A stretch of DNA of 33,931 nt from an uncultured Clostridia bacterium (GTDB lineage: Bacteria > Bacillota > Clostridia > Christensenellales > Christensenellaceae): assembly GCA_944347775.1 (NCBI GenBank), contig CALVMT010000003.1:1-33931 (forward strand). The letters are read 5' to 3'. Each line of letters begins with the position of its first letter. Position 1 is the stretch's first letter. Both the position numbers and the translations under genes were made by a program. Under the pieces are notes generated by a model. The model did no database searches and was not told the origin of the DNA. It saw only the letters and a program-made list of their open reading frames with translations. Shown here in pieces: positions 17,714 to 25,580 of this stretch.

Positions 17714-18210
17714 TAGTTTTTCTCCTTGCTACAAAGCTCAAGACTATCAATCCAGTTTTCTAATTCTTTTTTATCAGCAGAGGAGTTAAATCTTTTTCCT
17801 TCTTTTAACACCGCTCCGATACAGGAATTTTTCAGGTACAGATTTGTTTTTCCCATACCGCTTCCACCAGAAGTTGCAAAGGGAATGATTGTTTTGCCAG
17901 ACAAATTGTATTGTTCTAAAAAAGTGTTGATTATTGTTGGCGCGACATACCACCAAATCGGAAAGCCAATAAAAATGATATTATATTTATCCATATTATC
18001 TACTTTAACGGAAATTTCGGGTCGACTTAATAAATTCGCCATCTCAATGCTTGAACGACTTTTTTTGTTTGTCCAATCCAAATCAGCTGCTGTGTAGGGA
18101 ATTTTGGGTTGTATTTCGAACAACTCAGCTTTTGCTGCCGAAGCAAGAGTTTGAGCAAGCTTTTTTGTTAATCCGCTCGCTGAAAAAAATGCAACTAATG
18201 TTTTGTTCAT
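17713..18210 (-). CDS. Flavodoxin family protein
   Basis: A 165-residue flavodoxin-fold protein. The N-terminal strand and phosphate loop FFSASGLTKKLA (9-20) bind FMN; SASG is a variant of the usual TGNT-like loop. IIFIGFPIWWYVAP and PFATSGGSGMG are typical of the flavodoxin_4 / NAD(P)H-dependent oxidoreductase-like branch with bulky aromatics near the isoalloxazine ring. It lies between the aldo/keto reductase (13 bases apart) and the CMD-like gene (one-base overlap). It probably carries electrons or reduces quinone-like substrates; the partner is unknown. Confidence 0.87.
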   Translation of the reverse strand: MNKTLVAFFSASGLTKKLAQTLASAAKAELFEIQPKIPYTAADLDWTNKKSRSSIEMANLLSRPEISVKVDNMDKYNIIFIGFPIWWYVAPTIINTFLEQYNLSGKTIIPFATSGGSGMGKTNLYLKNSCIGAVLKEGKRFNSSADKKELENWIDSLELCSKEKN

Positions 18211-18223
18211 GTTATTTTCTCCT

Positions 18224-19258
18224 TTATTTTTTATTGTCTATAGTCCAAACGTGTTGTTCTTTTGCCTGTGCTTCAGTGTTTTGCGCCATTACACCAACCA
18301 GTTTATGCGGTTGATATGGTTCTTCCAAATATGCAATCTGATCATTTGAAAGCACACAGTCTAAAGCTTTAACAGCATTTTCAATATGATCTATTTTTGT
18401 TGTGCCAACAATCGGCGCATCTACTTTTGTCAAAAGCCAACTAAGTGAAACCTCTGTCATGGAAATATTAAGCAGCTTTGCCAATTCTGCTACGCGCTGA
18501 ATTATTATAGTATCTTGTTCTGCGCTTGCATCATATTTCAATTTGGCGTAACTATCTTCTTTTAGACGCTTAGATATTTCTCCCGGATGCTTTGCAAGTC
18601 TACCTCCGGCAAGAGGGCTATATGGCGTCATGGCAATGTTGTCTTCGTGGCATAATTTTGCCATTTCTCTTTCTTCTTCTCGAAAAATTAGATTATAATG
18701 TCCCTGTATGGATATAAATTTTTCGAAATTTTCTTTTTCTGCAAGTGCGTTTGCTTTTGCCAGCTGATAGGCATAACAATTAGAAATACCAATGTAACGG
18801 ACTTTTCCAGATTTTACTGCTTCATCTAGTGTCTGCATAATTTCAAACAGAGAGGTCTGATAATCCCACATATGATAAATATATAGGTCAATATAGTCTG
18901 TTTTTAGATGCTTAAGGCTCTCATGAAGTGAATTTAGAATATGCTGTTTACCTGTAATGCCTAATTCAATTTCTGCGTTGGTTCTGGGCAGAAATTTTGT
19001 TGCAATAATAATTTCGTCACGTTTGGCATAATCCAAAATTGCTTTTCCTAGATATTGTTCACTTGTTCCGTTTTGATAGGCTATAGCTGTATCAAAAAAA
19101 TTTATGCCGAGATCCAGGCCTTTTTGAATAATCTCTCGAGAATGGTTTTCATCAACAGTCCAGGAATGTTGACCGCTTTTTGGGTTTCCGAAGCCCATAC
19201 ATCCCATACAAATGCGGGAAACAATTAAATCTGACTTTCCTAATGTTGTATATTGCAT
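18224..19258 (-). CDS. Aldo/keto reductase
   Basis: A 344-residue NADPH-dependent reductase with the TIM-barrel AKR fold. The catalytic tetrad is visible as D56 and Y61 (FFDTAIAYQNG), K88 (IIATKF) and H129 (IYHMWD). The C-terminal cofactor region PIVGTTKIDHIENAV is present. The start at 19258 is chosen for GGAG six bases upstream and the canonical MQYTTLGKSDLIVS opening, rather than an ATG 66 bases further upstream. It is first gene of a minus-strand operon with flavodoxin and a CMD-like protein. Such AKRs reduce aldehydes or ketones; the substrate is unknown. Confidence 0.92.
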   Translation of the reverse strand: MQYTTLGKSDLIVSRICMGCMGFGNPKSGQHSWTVDENHSREIIQKGLDLGINFFDTAIAYQNGTSEQYLGKAILDYAKRDEIIIATKFLPRTNAEIELGITGKQHILNSLHESLKHLKTDYIDLYIYHMWDYQTSLFEIMQTLDEAVKSGKVRYIGISNCYAYQLAKANALAEKENFEKFISIQGHYNLIFREEEREMAKLCHEDNIAMTPYSPLAGGRLAKHPGEISKRLKEDSYAKLKYDASAEQDTIIIQRVAELAKLLNISMTEVSLSWLLTKVDAPIVGTTKIDHIENAVKALDCVLSNDQIAYLEEPYQPHKLVGVMAQNTEAQAKEQHVWTIDNKK

Positions 19259-19435
19259 AATTTTCTCCTCGCTTACAGCCGATAAAATGAATATGGTGAA
19301 TATTGTTAAAATCATTTCTATCATTATGTATTAATTTCTTATTAAGATCAGCAATATTTCATTTATCGTAGATAGTAGATATTAATTATAGTATAGATAT
19401 TTGCTGATAAAATGTCTAATACTTATACTGAATTC

Positions 19436-19462
19436 TTTTTCATGCTTTTTAAGCATGAAAAA
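19436..19462. repeat. Perfect inverted repeat, 12-base arms
   Basis: Arms TTTTTCATGCTT and AAGCATGAAAAA are separated by TTT. Neither strand has a T-run after the stem, so it is not an ordinary terminator. Its position about 85 bases upstream of the plus-strand -10 makes an operator or a structured RNA possible. Confidence 0.6.
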
Positions 19463-19545
19463 AATATATTGTCAGCAGCATTTTTATTGGTATAGTAAAA
19501 TTAGAAAAAATTGCAAAAAAAGGAATTTTTCCCATACATAATTCG

Positions 19546-19554
19546 TGCTATAAT
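19546..19554 (+). promoter_or_regulatory. Extended -10 promoter of the hydrogenase block
   Basis: TGC followed by TATAAT (19549-19554), 65 bases before the first gene. No recognisable -35 at 17 bases (only a T-run), as is tolerated by extended -10 promoters or where an activator is needed. Confidence 0.5.
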
Positions 19555-19618
19555 AAAATTAAATATCGGCTGCAAACTAGCCGGATGCTGTATTGAAAGT
19601 TATTGGAGGATGGAAACG

Positions 19619-19861
19619 ATGAAAATTACAATATGTATCGGCAGCTCTTGCCATCTAAAAGGTTCCCGGCAAGTCATAGAAAGGCTGCAGCAATTAATTG
19701 CACAGCATGGTCTGGAAGGAAAAGTGGAATTGGGCGGAACTTTTTGTATGGGGAACTGTCAAAATGGTGTTTGTGTAACATTAGATGAAGCGCCCTTTTC
19801 GCTTTCTCCGCAAACAGTGGATTCATTTTTTGAAACGCAGGTATTGACAAAGATTTCATGA
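19619..19861 (+). CDS. Thioredoxin-like [2Fe-2S] ferredoxin (NuoE/HydC-like fold)
   Basis: An 80-residue protein with the thioredoxin-like ferredoxin cysteine pattern: C6 and C11 in ICIGSSC, then C43 and C47 in GTFCMGNC; C52 is extra. It is the size of the isolated [2Fe-2S] domain found at the C-terminus of NuoE and in HydC-type hydrogenase subunits. The start at 19619 is chosen because GGAGG lies 11 bases upstream and the strand MKITICIGSSC begins the fold; earlier in-frame codons have no ribosome site. It precedes the hydrogenase-like sensor by 36 bases and is probably its operon partner, passing electrons to or from one of the two hydrogenase-type proteins. Confidence 0.85.
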   Translation: MKITICIGSSCHLKGSRQVIERLQQLIAQHGLEGKVELGGTFCMGNCQNGVCVTLDEAPFSLSPQTVDSFFETQVLTKIS

Positions 19862-19897
19862 GGCAGTTGTGTGCCGTTAAAATAGGGGTATTTAGGA

Positions 19898-21574
19898 ATG
19901 ACGGAATTTTTAAAATTAAAAAAATCCAATTGCAAAAACTGTTATAAATGTATTCGAAATTGTCCGGTAAAGTCTATTCGTTTTTCGGCTGGTCAGGCAA
20001 ATATTGTGAGTGATGAATGTGTTTTATGCGGACAATGTTTTGTAATATGTCCACAGAATGCGAAAGAGATTGTCAATGATGTCGAAAAAGTCAAAGTATT
20101 ATTGGCAAGCGGCCAACCAGTATATGCGAGTCTCGCTCCTTCATTTATTGCTAATTATGATGGTATTGGTATTGAAGCAATGGAAAAGGCATTGAAAAAG
20201 CTGGGATTTGCCGGAGCTGAAGAGACCGCCATTGGAGCAACAATTGTAAAAAAAGAATATGACAGAATGCTTGCGGAGGATAAACCGGAAATTTTAATTT
20301 CTTCTTGTTGCCATAGTGTAAATTTATTAATTCAAAAATATTTTCCTTCGGTATTACCTTATTTGGCTGATGTTGTTTCTCCAATGCAGGCACACTGTTT
20401 GGAAATTAAACGCCGGGTTCCGGATGCAAAAACGGTATTTATCGGTCCTTGTGTGGCAAAAAAAGACGAGGCTGCACGCTATCCCGGGGCAACGGACGTT
20501 GTGTTGACTTTTGAAGAACTGACAAATTGGCTGAAAGAGGAGAATATCGCTCTAGAACAGGAACCAGCAAGTGGTGAACAGGGGAAGGCACGCTTTTTCC
20601 CAACGGCAGGCGGCATTTTGAAATCAATGGAGTGTTCGCAGCAGGATTATACATATCTTGCAATTGACGGAATGGATAATTGTATTGCGGCGTTAAAAGA
20701 TATTGAACGAGGCGGGATGAGCCACTGTTTTATTGAGATGTCTGCATGTGCTGGAAGTTGTATTGGTGGACCCGTTATGGAAAAATATCACCGCTCTCCG
20801 GTAAGAGATTATGCAGCGGTAAGCCATTATGCCGGTAAACAGGATTTTACGGTAAATATGCCCGATCAGCAGCATATGCAAAAACAACATACACCGCTAT
20901 ATCGGAATGATCGAAAACCAAGCGAGGCAGAAATTCAGGCAATTCTGCGCCGTATCGGTAAGACAAAGCCGGAAGATGAATTGAATTGTGGGTGTTGCGG
21001 ATATAATACCTGCCGAGAAAAAGCAATTGCTGTTTTTCAGGGGAAGGCGGATATGACGATGTGCCTGCCCTTCCTAAAAGATAAGGCTGAAAGCTTTTCT
21101 GATACAATTATTAACAATACGCCCAATGGAATTATTGTGATTAACGAAGAAATGGAAGTGCAACAGATCAATAAGGCTGCGCTGAATATCATGAATATCA
21201 GACTAGCTTCGGATGTGCTGGGAGAGCAGGTGGTGCGCATTCTTGATCCTACGCCTTTTTTGGATGTTAAACAATATGGGCACGAAATACGAGATCGACG
21301 CACGTATCTTGCAGAATATAAGCGCTATGTGGATGAAACGATAGTTTATGACAAGGAATATCGTGTATTGATCTGTATTATGCGTGATGTGACAAGCGAA
21401 GAAACGGAGCGGGAAAGGAAAGAAGCTTTTAGCAGACAGACAGTTGAAACGGCGGATAAGGTAGTAGATAAGCAGATGCGCATTGTTCAGGAGATCGCTT
21501 CTCTTTTAGGAGAAACTGCTGCCGAGACTAAGATTGCTCTTACACAACTTAAGGAGTCTATAGACCATGAATGA
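19898..21574 (+). CDS. PAS-domain [FeFe]-hydrogenase-like protein (putative sensory hydrogenase, group C-like)
   Basis: A 558-residue protein. Two [4Fe-4S] motifs lie near the N-terminus (C12/C15/C18/C22 and C41/C44/C47/C51). The hydrogenase large-subunit domain has H-cluster ligand motifs in altered form: SSCCHS (C137, C138), GPCVAKKDE (C185) and SACAGSC (C284, C288). A cysteine group at C364, C366, C367, C372 and C389 suggests a further cluster. A PAS domain (about 403-500) and a terminal helical coiled coil (about 500-555) follow. This architecture matches sensory [FeFe] hydrogenases of the group C type, which sense H2 or redox state. Its 3' end overlaps the SpoIIE phosphatase start by 8 bases, pointing to the phosphatase as the output. 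H2 binding is inferred, not shown. Confidence 0.88.
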   Translation: MTEFLKLKKSNCKNCYKCIRNCPVKSIRFSAGQANIVSDECVLCGQCFVICPQNAKEIVNDVEKVKVLLASGQPVYASLAPSFIANYDGIGIEAMEKALKKLGFAGAEETAIGATIVKKEYDRMLAEDKPEILISSCCHSVNLLIQKYFPSVLPYLADVVSPMQAHCLEIKRRVPDAKTVFIGPCVAKKDEAARYPGATDVVLTFEELTNWLKEENIALEQEPASGEQGKARFFPTAGGILKSMECSQQDYTYLAIDGMDNCIAALKDIERGGMSHCFIEMSACAGSCIGGPVMEKYHRSPVRDYAAVSHYAGKQDFTVNMPDQQHMQKQHTPLYRNDRKPSEAEIQAILRRIGKTKPEDELNCGCCGYNTCREKAIAVFQGKADMTMCLPFLKDKAESFSDTIINNTPNGIIVINEEMEVQQINKAALNIMNIRLASDVLGEQVVRILDPTPFLDVKQYGHEIRDRRTYLAEYKRYVDETIVYDKEYRVLICIMRDVTSEETERERKEAFSRQTVETADKVVDKQMRIVQEIASLLGETAAETKIALTQLKESIDHE

Positions 21575-22739
21575 TCTATGTGCAGATATTGGATATCGCA
21601 GCATGAATAAATATAACGAACAATTATGCGGCGATCATGTGGAGGTTATTGAACAGGGTGAGCATTCTACGGTGATTGTGCTTGCTGACGGACTTGGTAG
21701 CGGTGTTAAAGCCAGTATTTTGTCTACGTTGACTTCTAAAATCATTTCCACAATGATGGCTGCAAATATGCCCATAGAAGAATGCGTTTCTACTGTGGCC
21801 GCGACATTGCCTGTCTGTTCAGAGCGGGGGGTGGCTTATTCTACATTTACAATTATTCGCCTTGTTGATAATGAGGAAGCGGAAATTATCCAGTTTGATA
21901 ACCCGCTTGTCATTTTGCTGCGAGAGGGAAAGAATTGTGAAATTCCTTATACTATTCTCAATATTGGAGGAAAAAATATTTATAGTTCTCGCATAAAGCT
22001 ACAGGAAAACGATATATTTATTGCCATGAGCGATGGTTGCATTCATGCGGGAGTTGGGATGAGTTTAAATTTCGGTTGGGAACGAAAAGATATTATTTCT
22101 TTTATGGAGACGTTCTATGATGTGGGTTTTACCGCTAAAACGTTGGATACTATTCTGCTTGATGAGTGCCTGCGCCTATATGGAGGAAAGCCGGGAGATG
22201 ATACGACTGCCTGTGTAATTCGCATACGCAAGAGGGTGCCGATGAATTTAGTGTTTGGGCCGCCGTCTCATCGCGATGACTGTAAAAAAATGATGTCGCT
22301 TTTCTTTTCCAAAGAAGGTAAGCATATTGTTTGCGGAGGAACGACTTCAAATATTGCAGCAGAGTATTTGGGTAAAAAACTGATACCCAAGTTGGATTTT
22401 CCCGATCCTGATATCCCGCCTATTGCTGAACTTGACGGTGTTGATCTGGTTACTGAAGGTGTGATTACGATGAGCCGTGTGCTGGAATATGCAAAAGATT
22501 ATCTTAATGATAATGAAACATATACGCAATGGAGCTATAAAAAAGACGGTGCTTCGCGTATTGCGCGACTCTTGTTTGAAGAAGCGACAGATATTAATTT
22601 CTTTGTTGGCAGAGCGATGAACCCGGCACATCAAAATCCTGATTTGCCTATTAATTTTAACATAAAGATGCAGTTAATTACGGAACTTTCCGCATGTTTG
22701 AAAAAAATGGGAAAGCGGATTAAAGTAAGTTATTTTTAA
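21567..22739 (+). CDS. SpoIIE/PP2C-family phosphatase with unrecognised C-terminal domain
   Basis: A 390-residue protein. Residues 1-225 are a PP2C/SpoIIE serine phosphatase with metal-binding aspartates D41 (LADGLGSG), D156 (AMSDGCIHAG) and D211/D212 (GDDTTACVI). Residues about 228-390 form a second domain I do not recognise, with HIVCGGTTSNIAAEYLGKKL and a Pro/Asp-rich stretch FPDPDIPPIAELDGVDL. The start at 21567 overlaps the sensor stop, so the two are translationally coupled. SpoIIE phosphatases usually dephosphorylate STAS anti-anti-sigma factors, but no STAS or kinase gene is in the window. It probably converts the sensor state into a phosphorylation signal. Confidence 0.87.
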   Translation: MNDLCADIGYRSMNKYNEQLCGDHVEVIEQGEHSTVIVLADGLGSGVKASILSTLTSKIISTMMAANMPIEECVSTVAATLPVCSERGVAYSTFTIIRLVDNEEAEIIQFDNPLVILLREGKNCEIPYTILNIGGKNIYSSRIKLQENDIFIAMSDGCIHAGVGMSLNFGWERKDIISFMETFYDVGFTAKTLDTILLDECLRLYGGKPGDDTTACVIRIRKRVPMNLVFGPPSHRDDCKKMMSLFFSKEGKHIVCGGTTSNIAAEYLGKKLIPKLDFPDPDIPPIAELDGVDLVTEGVITMSRVLEYAKDYLNDNETYTQWSYKKDGASRIARLLFEEATDINFFVGRAMNPAHQNPDLPINFNIKMQLITELSACLKKMGKRIKVSYF

Positions 22740-22740
22740 A

Positions 22741-22765
22741 AGAAAGGTTTGATATGACGTCATGA
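22741..22765 (+). promoter_or_regulatory. Three-codon minicistron and palindrome before the hydrogenase start
   Basis: AGAAAGG at 22741-22747 is 6 bases from ATG ACG TCA TGA (22754-22765), whose stop overlaps the hydrogenase ATG at 22762. The same site is 14 bases from that ATG, too far for efficient direct use, so re-initiation is possible. TGACGTCA within it is a perfect palindrome. Confidence 0.3.
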
Positions 22766-24204
22766 GAATATTTGATACAAAAGTACAGCATCTGAAATAT
22801 AAAGTGTTGCGCGAAGTGGCGCGACACGCATGGGATGATACATTGTTGCAGGCAATCCCCGATATTCCAAAAGATATTGTTCCCGGGAATAAGCCGACAA
22901 TGCGTTGTTGTGTTTATAAAGAACGGGCGATTTTAGCTGAGCGTGTTAAGTTGGCTATGGGGGGGAATAAGGAGAATAAAAATGTAATTGAGGTTATCGA
23001 TATCGCTTGCGATGAATGTCCGGCAAGCGGTTTTGAAGTAACAAACACTTGCAGAGGTTGCTTAGCACATCGCTGCGAAGACGTTTGCCCCAAGGGCGCG
23101 ATTTCTTTTGATGAACATCAAAAGGCGCATATAGACAAGGACAAATGTATTGGTTGCGGAATGTGTGCGAGAGTTTGCCCGTATAGCGCAATCACACGCA
23201 ACAGACGCCCTTGTGAAAATGCTTGTAAGGTTAAGGCGATCAGCATGAGTAAGAATACCGAAACAAAAGAAGCTGTTATTGATGAAAGTAAGTGTATTGC
23301 TTGCGGTGCATGCGTTTATCAATGCCCGTTTGGTGCAATTTCGGATAAATCATATATTCTTGATGTGATCGACATGATTAAAAAGAGCAATAAAAATCAA
23401 AATTATAAAGTTTATGCTATCGTTGCGCCTTCGATTTCCGGACAATTTCGTTACGCAAAATTGGGCCAGGTTATTTCGGGAATAAAGGCTCTTGGCTTTT
23501 TTACGGTAGTAGAAGTTGCTCTAGGTGCAGATATTGTAGCAGACCGTGAAGCAACAGAATTGGCAGAAAAGGGATTTTTAACCAGTTCTTGCTGCCCTGC
23601 TTTTGTTGATTTTATCAAAAAGCAATTTCCGGCAATGGTAGAGCATATTTCACATAATCTTTCTCCAATGGGCGCAATTGCCGAGTATATTAAAAAAGGT
23701 GATCCTACAGCAAAAGTAGTATTTATTGGGCCGTGTACAGCAAAAAAGATGGAAGTCCAGCAAGAGCGTATTAAACCGCTTGTGGATAGTGCAATTACTT
23801 TTGAAGAGTTGCAGGCGTTGTTCGACAGTAAGGATTTGGATATTACGTCGATGGAGGAAGATGTCCTGGATAATGCGTCCTATTTTGGCCGGATATTTGC
23901 GCGTAGCGGTGGTGTTGCTGATGCAGTTCAGCAAGCATTAAAGGAACACGGAGAAAAAGATTTTGTACTAAAGGCGCTTCCGTGCGATGGAATCGAAGCT
24001 TGTCGTACTGCGCTTTTAAAGGCATCCAAGGGGATTTTACAGGAGAACTTTATTGAAGGGATGGCTTGCCTTGGAGGTTGCATTGGTGGAGCCGGCTGCT
24101 TAACGCACGGAGAGAAAAATAAAGCTGAAGTAGATAAATACGGCAGAGAGGCACTTGAAAAAAATATTGGAGATGCGATTCGCTTGACGAAAATTGGTAA
24201 ATAA
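22762..24204 (+). CDS. hydA: Monomeric [FeFe] hydrogenase (group B-like)
   Basis: A 480-residue enzyme expected to interconvert protons and H2 using ferredoxin-type electrons. The N-terminal part is rich in cluster cysteines: C83/C86/C97/C100/C105/C109, then C129/C132/C135/C139, C151/C155, and C178/C181/C184/C188. The H-cluster motifs are complete: L1 TSSCCPAF (C277, C278), L2 GPCTAKK (C325) and L3 MACLGGCIGG (C436, C440). No NuoF or diaphorase partner is adjacent, which fits a monomeric ferredoxin-dependent enzyme of the group B type. It is downstream of the sensor-phosphatase pair by 22 bases and probably shares their transcript. The ATG at 22762 is reached through a possible minicistron. 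No terminator is evident before the next gene. Confidence 0.92.
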   Translation: MRIFDTKVQHLKYKVLREVARHAWDDTLLQAIPDIPKDIVPGNKPTMRCCVYKERAILAERVKLAMGGNKENKNVIEVIDIACDECPASGFEVTNTCRGCLAHRCEDVCPKGAISFDEHQKAHIDKDKCIGCGMCARVCPYSAITRNRRPCENACKVKAISMSKNTETKEAVIDESKCIACGACVYQCPFGAISDKSYILDVIDMIKKSNKNQNYKVYAIVAPSISGQFRYAKLGQVISGIKALGFFTVVEVALGADIVADREATELAEKGFLTSSCCPAFVDFIKKQFPAMVEHISHNLSPMGAIAEYIKKGDPTAKVVFIGPCTAKKMEVQQERIKPLVDSAITFEELQALFDSKDLDITSMEEDVLDNASYFGRIFARSGGVADAVQQALKEHGEKDFVLKALPCDGIEACRTALLKASKGILQENFIEGMACLGGCIGGAGCLTHGEKNKAEVDKYGREALEKNIGDAIRLTKIGK

Positions 24205-24303
24205 CTGATGATTAATCGAAACAAGTCGAAGAATAATGTTTTTTGCGGTATATGATTTCGATGAATTTCAAACAAAAAAGGATTGGGATTTAAGGGGGAA
24301 ACG

Positions 24304-25521
24304 ATGAAAACGAAACAAATTGCACTGATTGGTGCAGGAAAACTTGGCAAAGGCTATGTTGCTGATTTGTTCGGGAAAGCTGGATACGAAGTGATCTTGA
24401 TGGCACGTAGGCAACAACAAGTTGATGTATTGCGTAAACAGGGTTATTATACTGTATATGTAAGTCATGAAGATGGTTCTGGAATAAGTGAAAAACGAGT
24501 ATCCGGTTATCAAGTCTGGTGTAGCGAAGGAGAAGAAAGGGAAAAATGTATAGAAATATTAATGCATGTTCCTTTGGTTTCTATACAAATTTATGATAAT
24601 GGTTTTGCAGCGGCAGGAAAACTTCTTGGAGAAGCAATTGCGCGGCGAGCGGAATTAAAGCAGCCAGGTACAATGGATATCCTATTGGTATTAAATTATT
24701 CTCAGCCGGAGAAGATTTTCTCAGAATATATTAGCCGCGAATTGTCCACGGAACAACAAAGGGTTTATTTTAGAGAAAAAGTAGGGCTGATTAGGACGTT
24801 GGCTTTTCGCGGAGGGTTTACACCTACAGCCGAGCAGTTAGAAAAAGATTCTGAAGCAGTATGTTCATCGGATTATCCCGAACTTCCGGTAGAACAAAGT
24901 GCGTTTCGAGGGGATTTTCCTAAAGATGTTCCGGGATTACTTCCTTTGGATCGGATGGACGAACGATTAAAAATAAAATTATGGACAGCGAACATGCAAG
25001 GCGGAGCAATTGGTTCGATGGGTAAAGCCATGGGTTATCGCTTCTACAATCAAGCTTTGGAAGATGAAAAAATAAAAAAATTCGGTAAAAAGTGTTATGA
25101 AGAAGCACTTTATGGAATTCTTCATATGTTTCACATGAGTGAAGAAGAATTTAAAAAGGGAGAAAGGAAAAAAATCCCTTTAGTTCCCGGTGCAAAATCG
25201 CGCAAGACAACGGATCTTATTGATCGTCAAATGCTGGGCTTGAAGCGAAAGCTGGGCAGAGAGGAACGTTTGATTGGGCCGGCAATGGCTTGTATGCAGT
25301 CGGGAAGATTACCTTATTTTTTGGCTAAAGCGGTTGCTTACGCATTTGATTTTAATATTTCCACTGATCCTGATTCTGTCGAGGTTTTACAGTATGTGAA
25401 ACGGCAAGGGATTCAAAAAGCGGTAATGTACTATTGTCAATTAAATCCCGAATCCGCTGAAGAACGTATGTTGTGCCAATTAATATGTGGTCATTATGAG
25501 GATATGCATTTCATTGAATAA
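24304..25521 (+). CDS. Mannitol/polyol dehydrogenase-like protein, catalytic His replaced
   Basis: A 405-residue protein of the long-chain mannitol dehydrogenase / mannitol-1-phosphate 5-dehydrogenase family. The N-terminal Rossmann motif is GAGKLGKGYVADLF (10-23). In the C-terminal domain the family catalytic signature K-x4-N-x2-H is seen as K225 and N230 in KLWTANMQGG, but the histidine position is G233. The start at 24304 has AAGGGGG 4 bases upstream, and an upstream in-frame ATG at 24283 lacks one. It lies 99 bases after the hydrogenase gene and ends at a strong terminator. It may have another substrate or use another acid-base residue; it should not be called mtlD without assay. Confidence 0.72.
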   Translation: MKTKQIALIGAGKLGKGYVADLFGKAGYEVILMARRQQQVDVLRKQGYYTVYVSHEDGSGISEKRVSGYQVWCSEGEEREKCIEILMHVPLVSIQIYDNGFAAAGKLLGEAIARRAELKQPGTMDILLVLNYSQPEKIFSEYISRELSTEQQRVYFREKVGLIRTLAFRGGFTPTAEQLEKDSEAVCSSDYPELPVEQSAFRGDFPKDVPGLLPLDRMDERLKIKLWTANMQGGAIGSMGKAMGYRFYNQALEDEKIKKFGKKCYEEALYGILHMFHMSEEEFKKGERKKIPLVPGAKSRKTTDLIDRQMLGLKRKLGREERLIGPAMACMQSGRLPYFLAKAVAYAFDFNISTDPDSVEVLQYVKRQGIQKAVMYYCQLNPESAEERMLCQLICGHYEDMHFIE

Positions 25522-25552
25522 AAAACGCAGCTATTCTATAGCTGCGTTTTTT
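25519..25552 (+). terminator. Intrinsic terminator after the polyol dehydrogenase-like gene
   Basis: Perfect stem AAAAAACGCAGCTA / TAGCTGCGTTTTTT. A-runs on the other side make it usable for the convergent ImmA gene as well. Confidence 0.93.
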
Positions 25553-25580
25553 ATTTGTATTATAACGATAACGCATTAAT

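Larger units (their letters stand above)
19259..19618. other. 360-base divergent intergenic region
   Basis: No gene. It separates the minus-strand aldo/keto reductase operon from the plus-strand hydrogenase block. It contains a minus-strand TATAAT (19390-19385) flanked by imperfect inverted copies of ATCAGCAATAT (19347-19357) and ATATTTGCTGAT (19397-19408), a 27-base perfect palindrome at 19436-19462, a plus-strand extended -10 at 19546-19554, and a small hairpin CGGCT/AGCCG at about 19567-19583. Confidence 0.6.

Noticed and set aside
19436..19462. Palindrome as a rho-independent terminator
   Set aside because: No T-run follows the stem on either strand, and it lies upstream, not downstream, of both flanking operons.
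19898..24204. Bifurcating multi-subunit hydrogenase (HydABC)
   Set aside because: No NuoF/HydB-like flavoprotein is present; the small [2Fe-2S] protein alone is not enough, and the first hydrogenase-like protein has a PAS domain.
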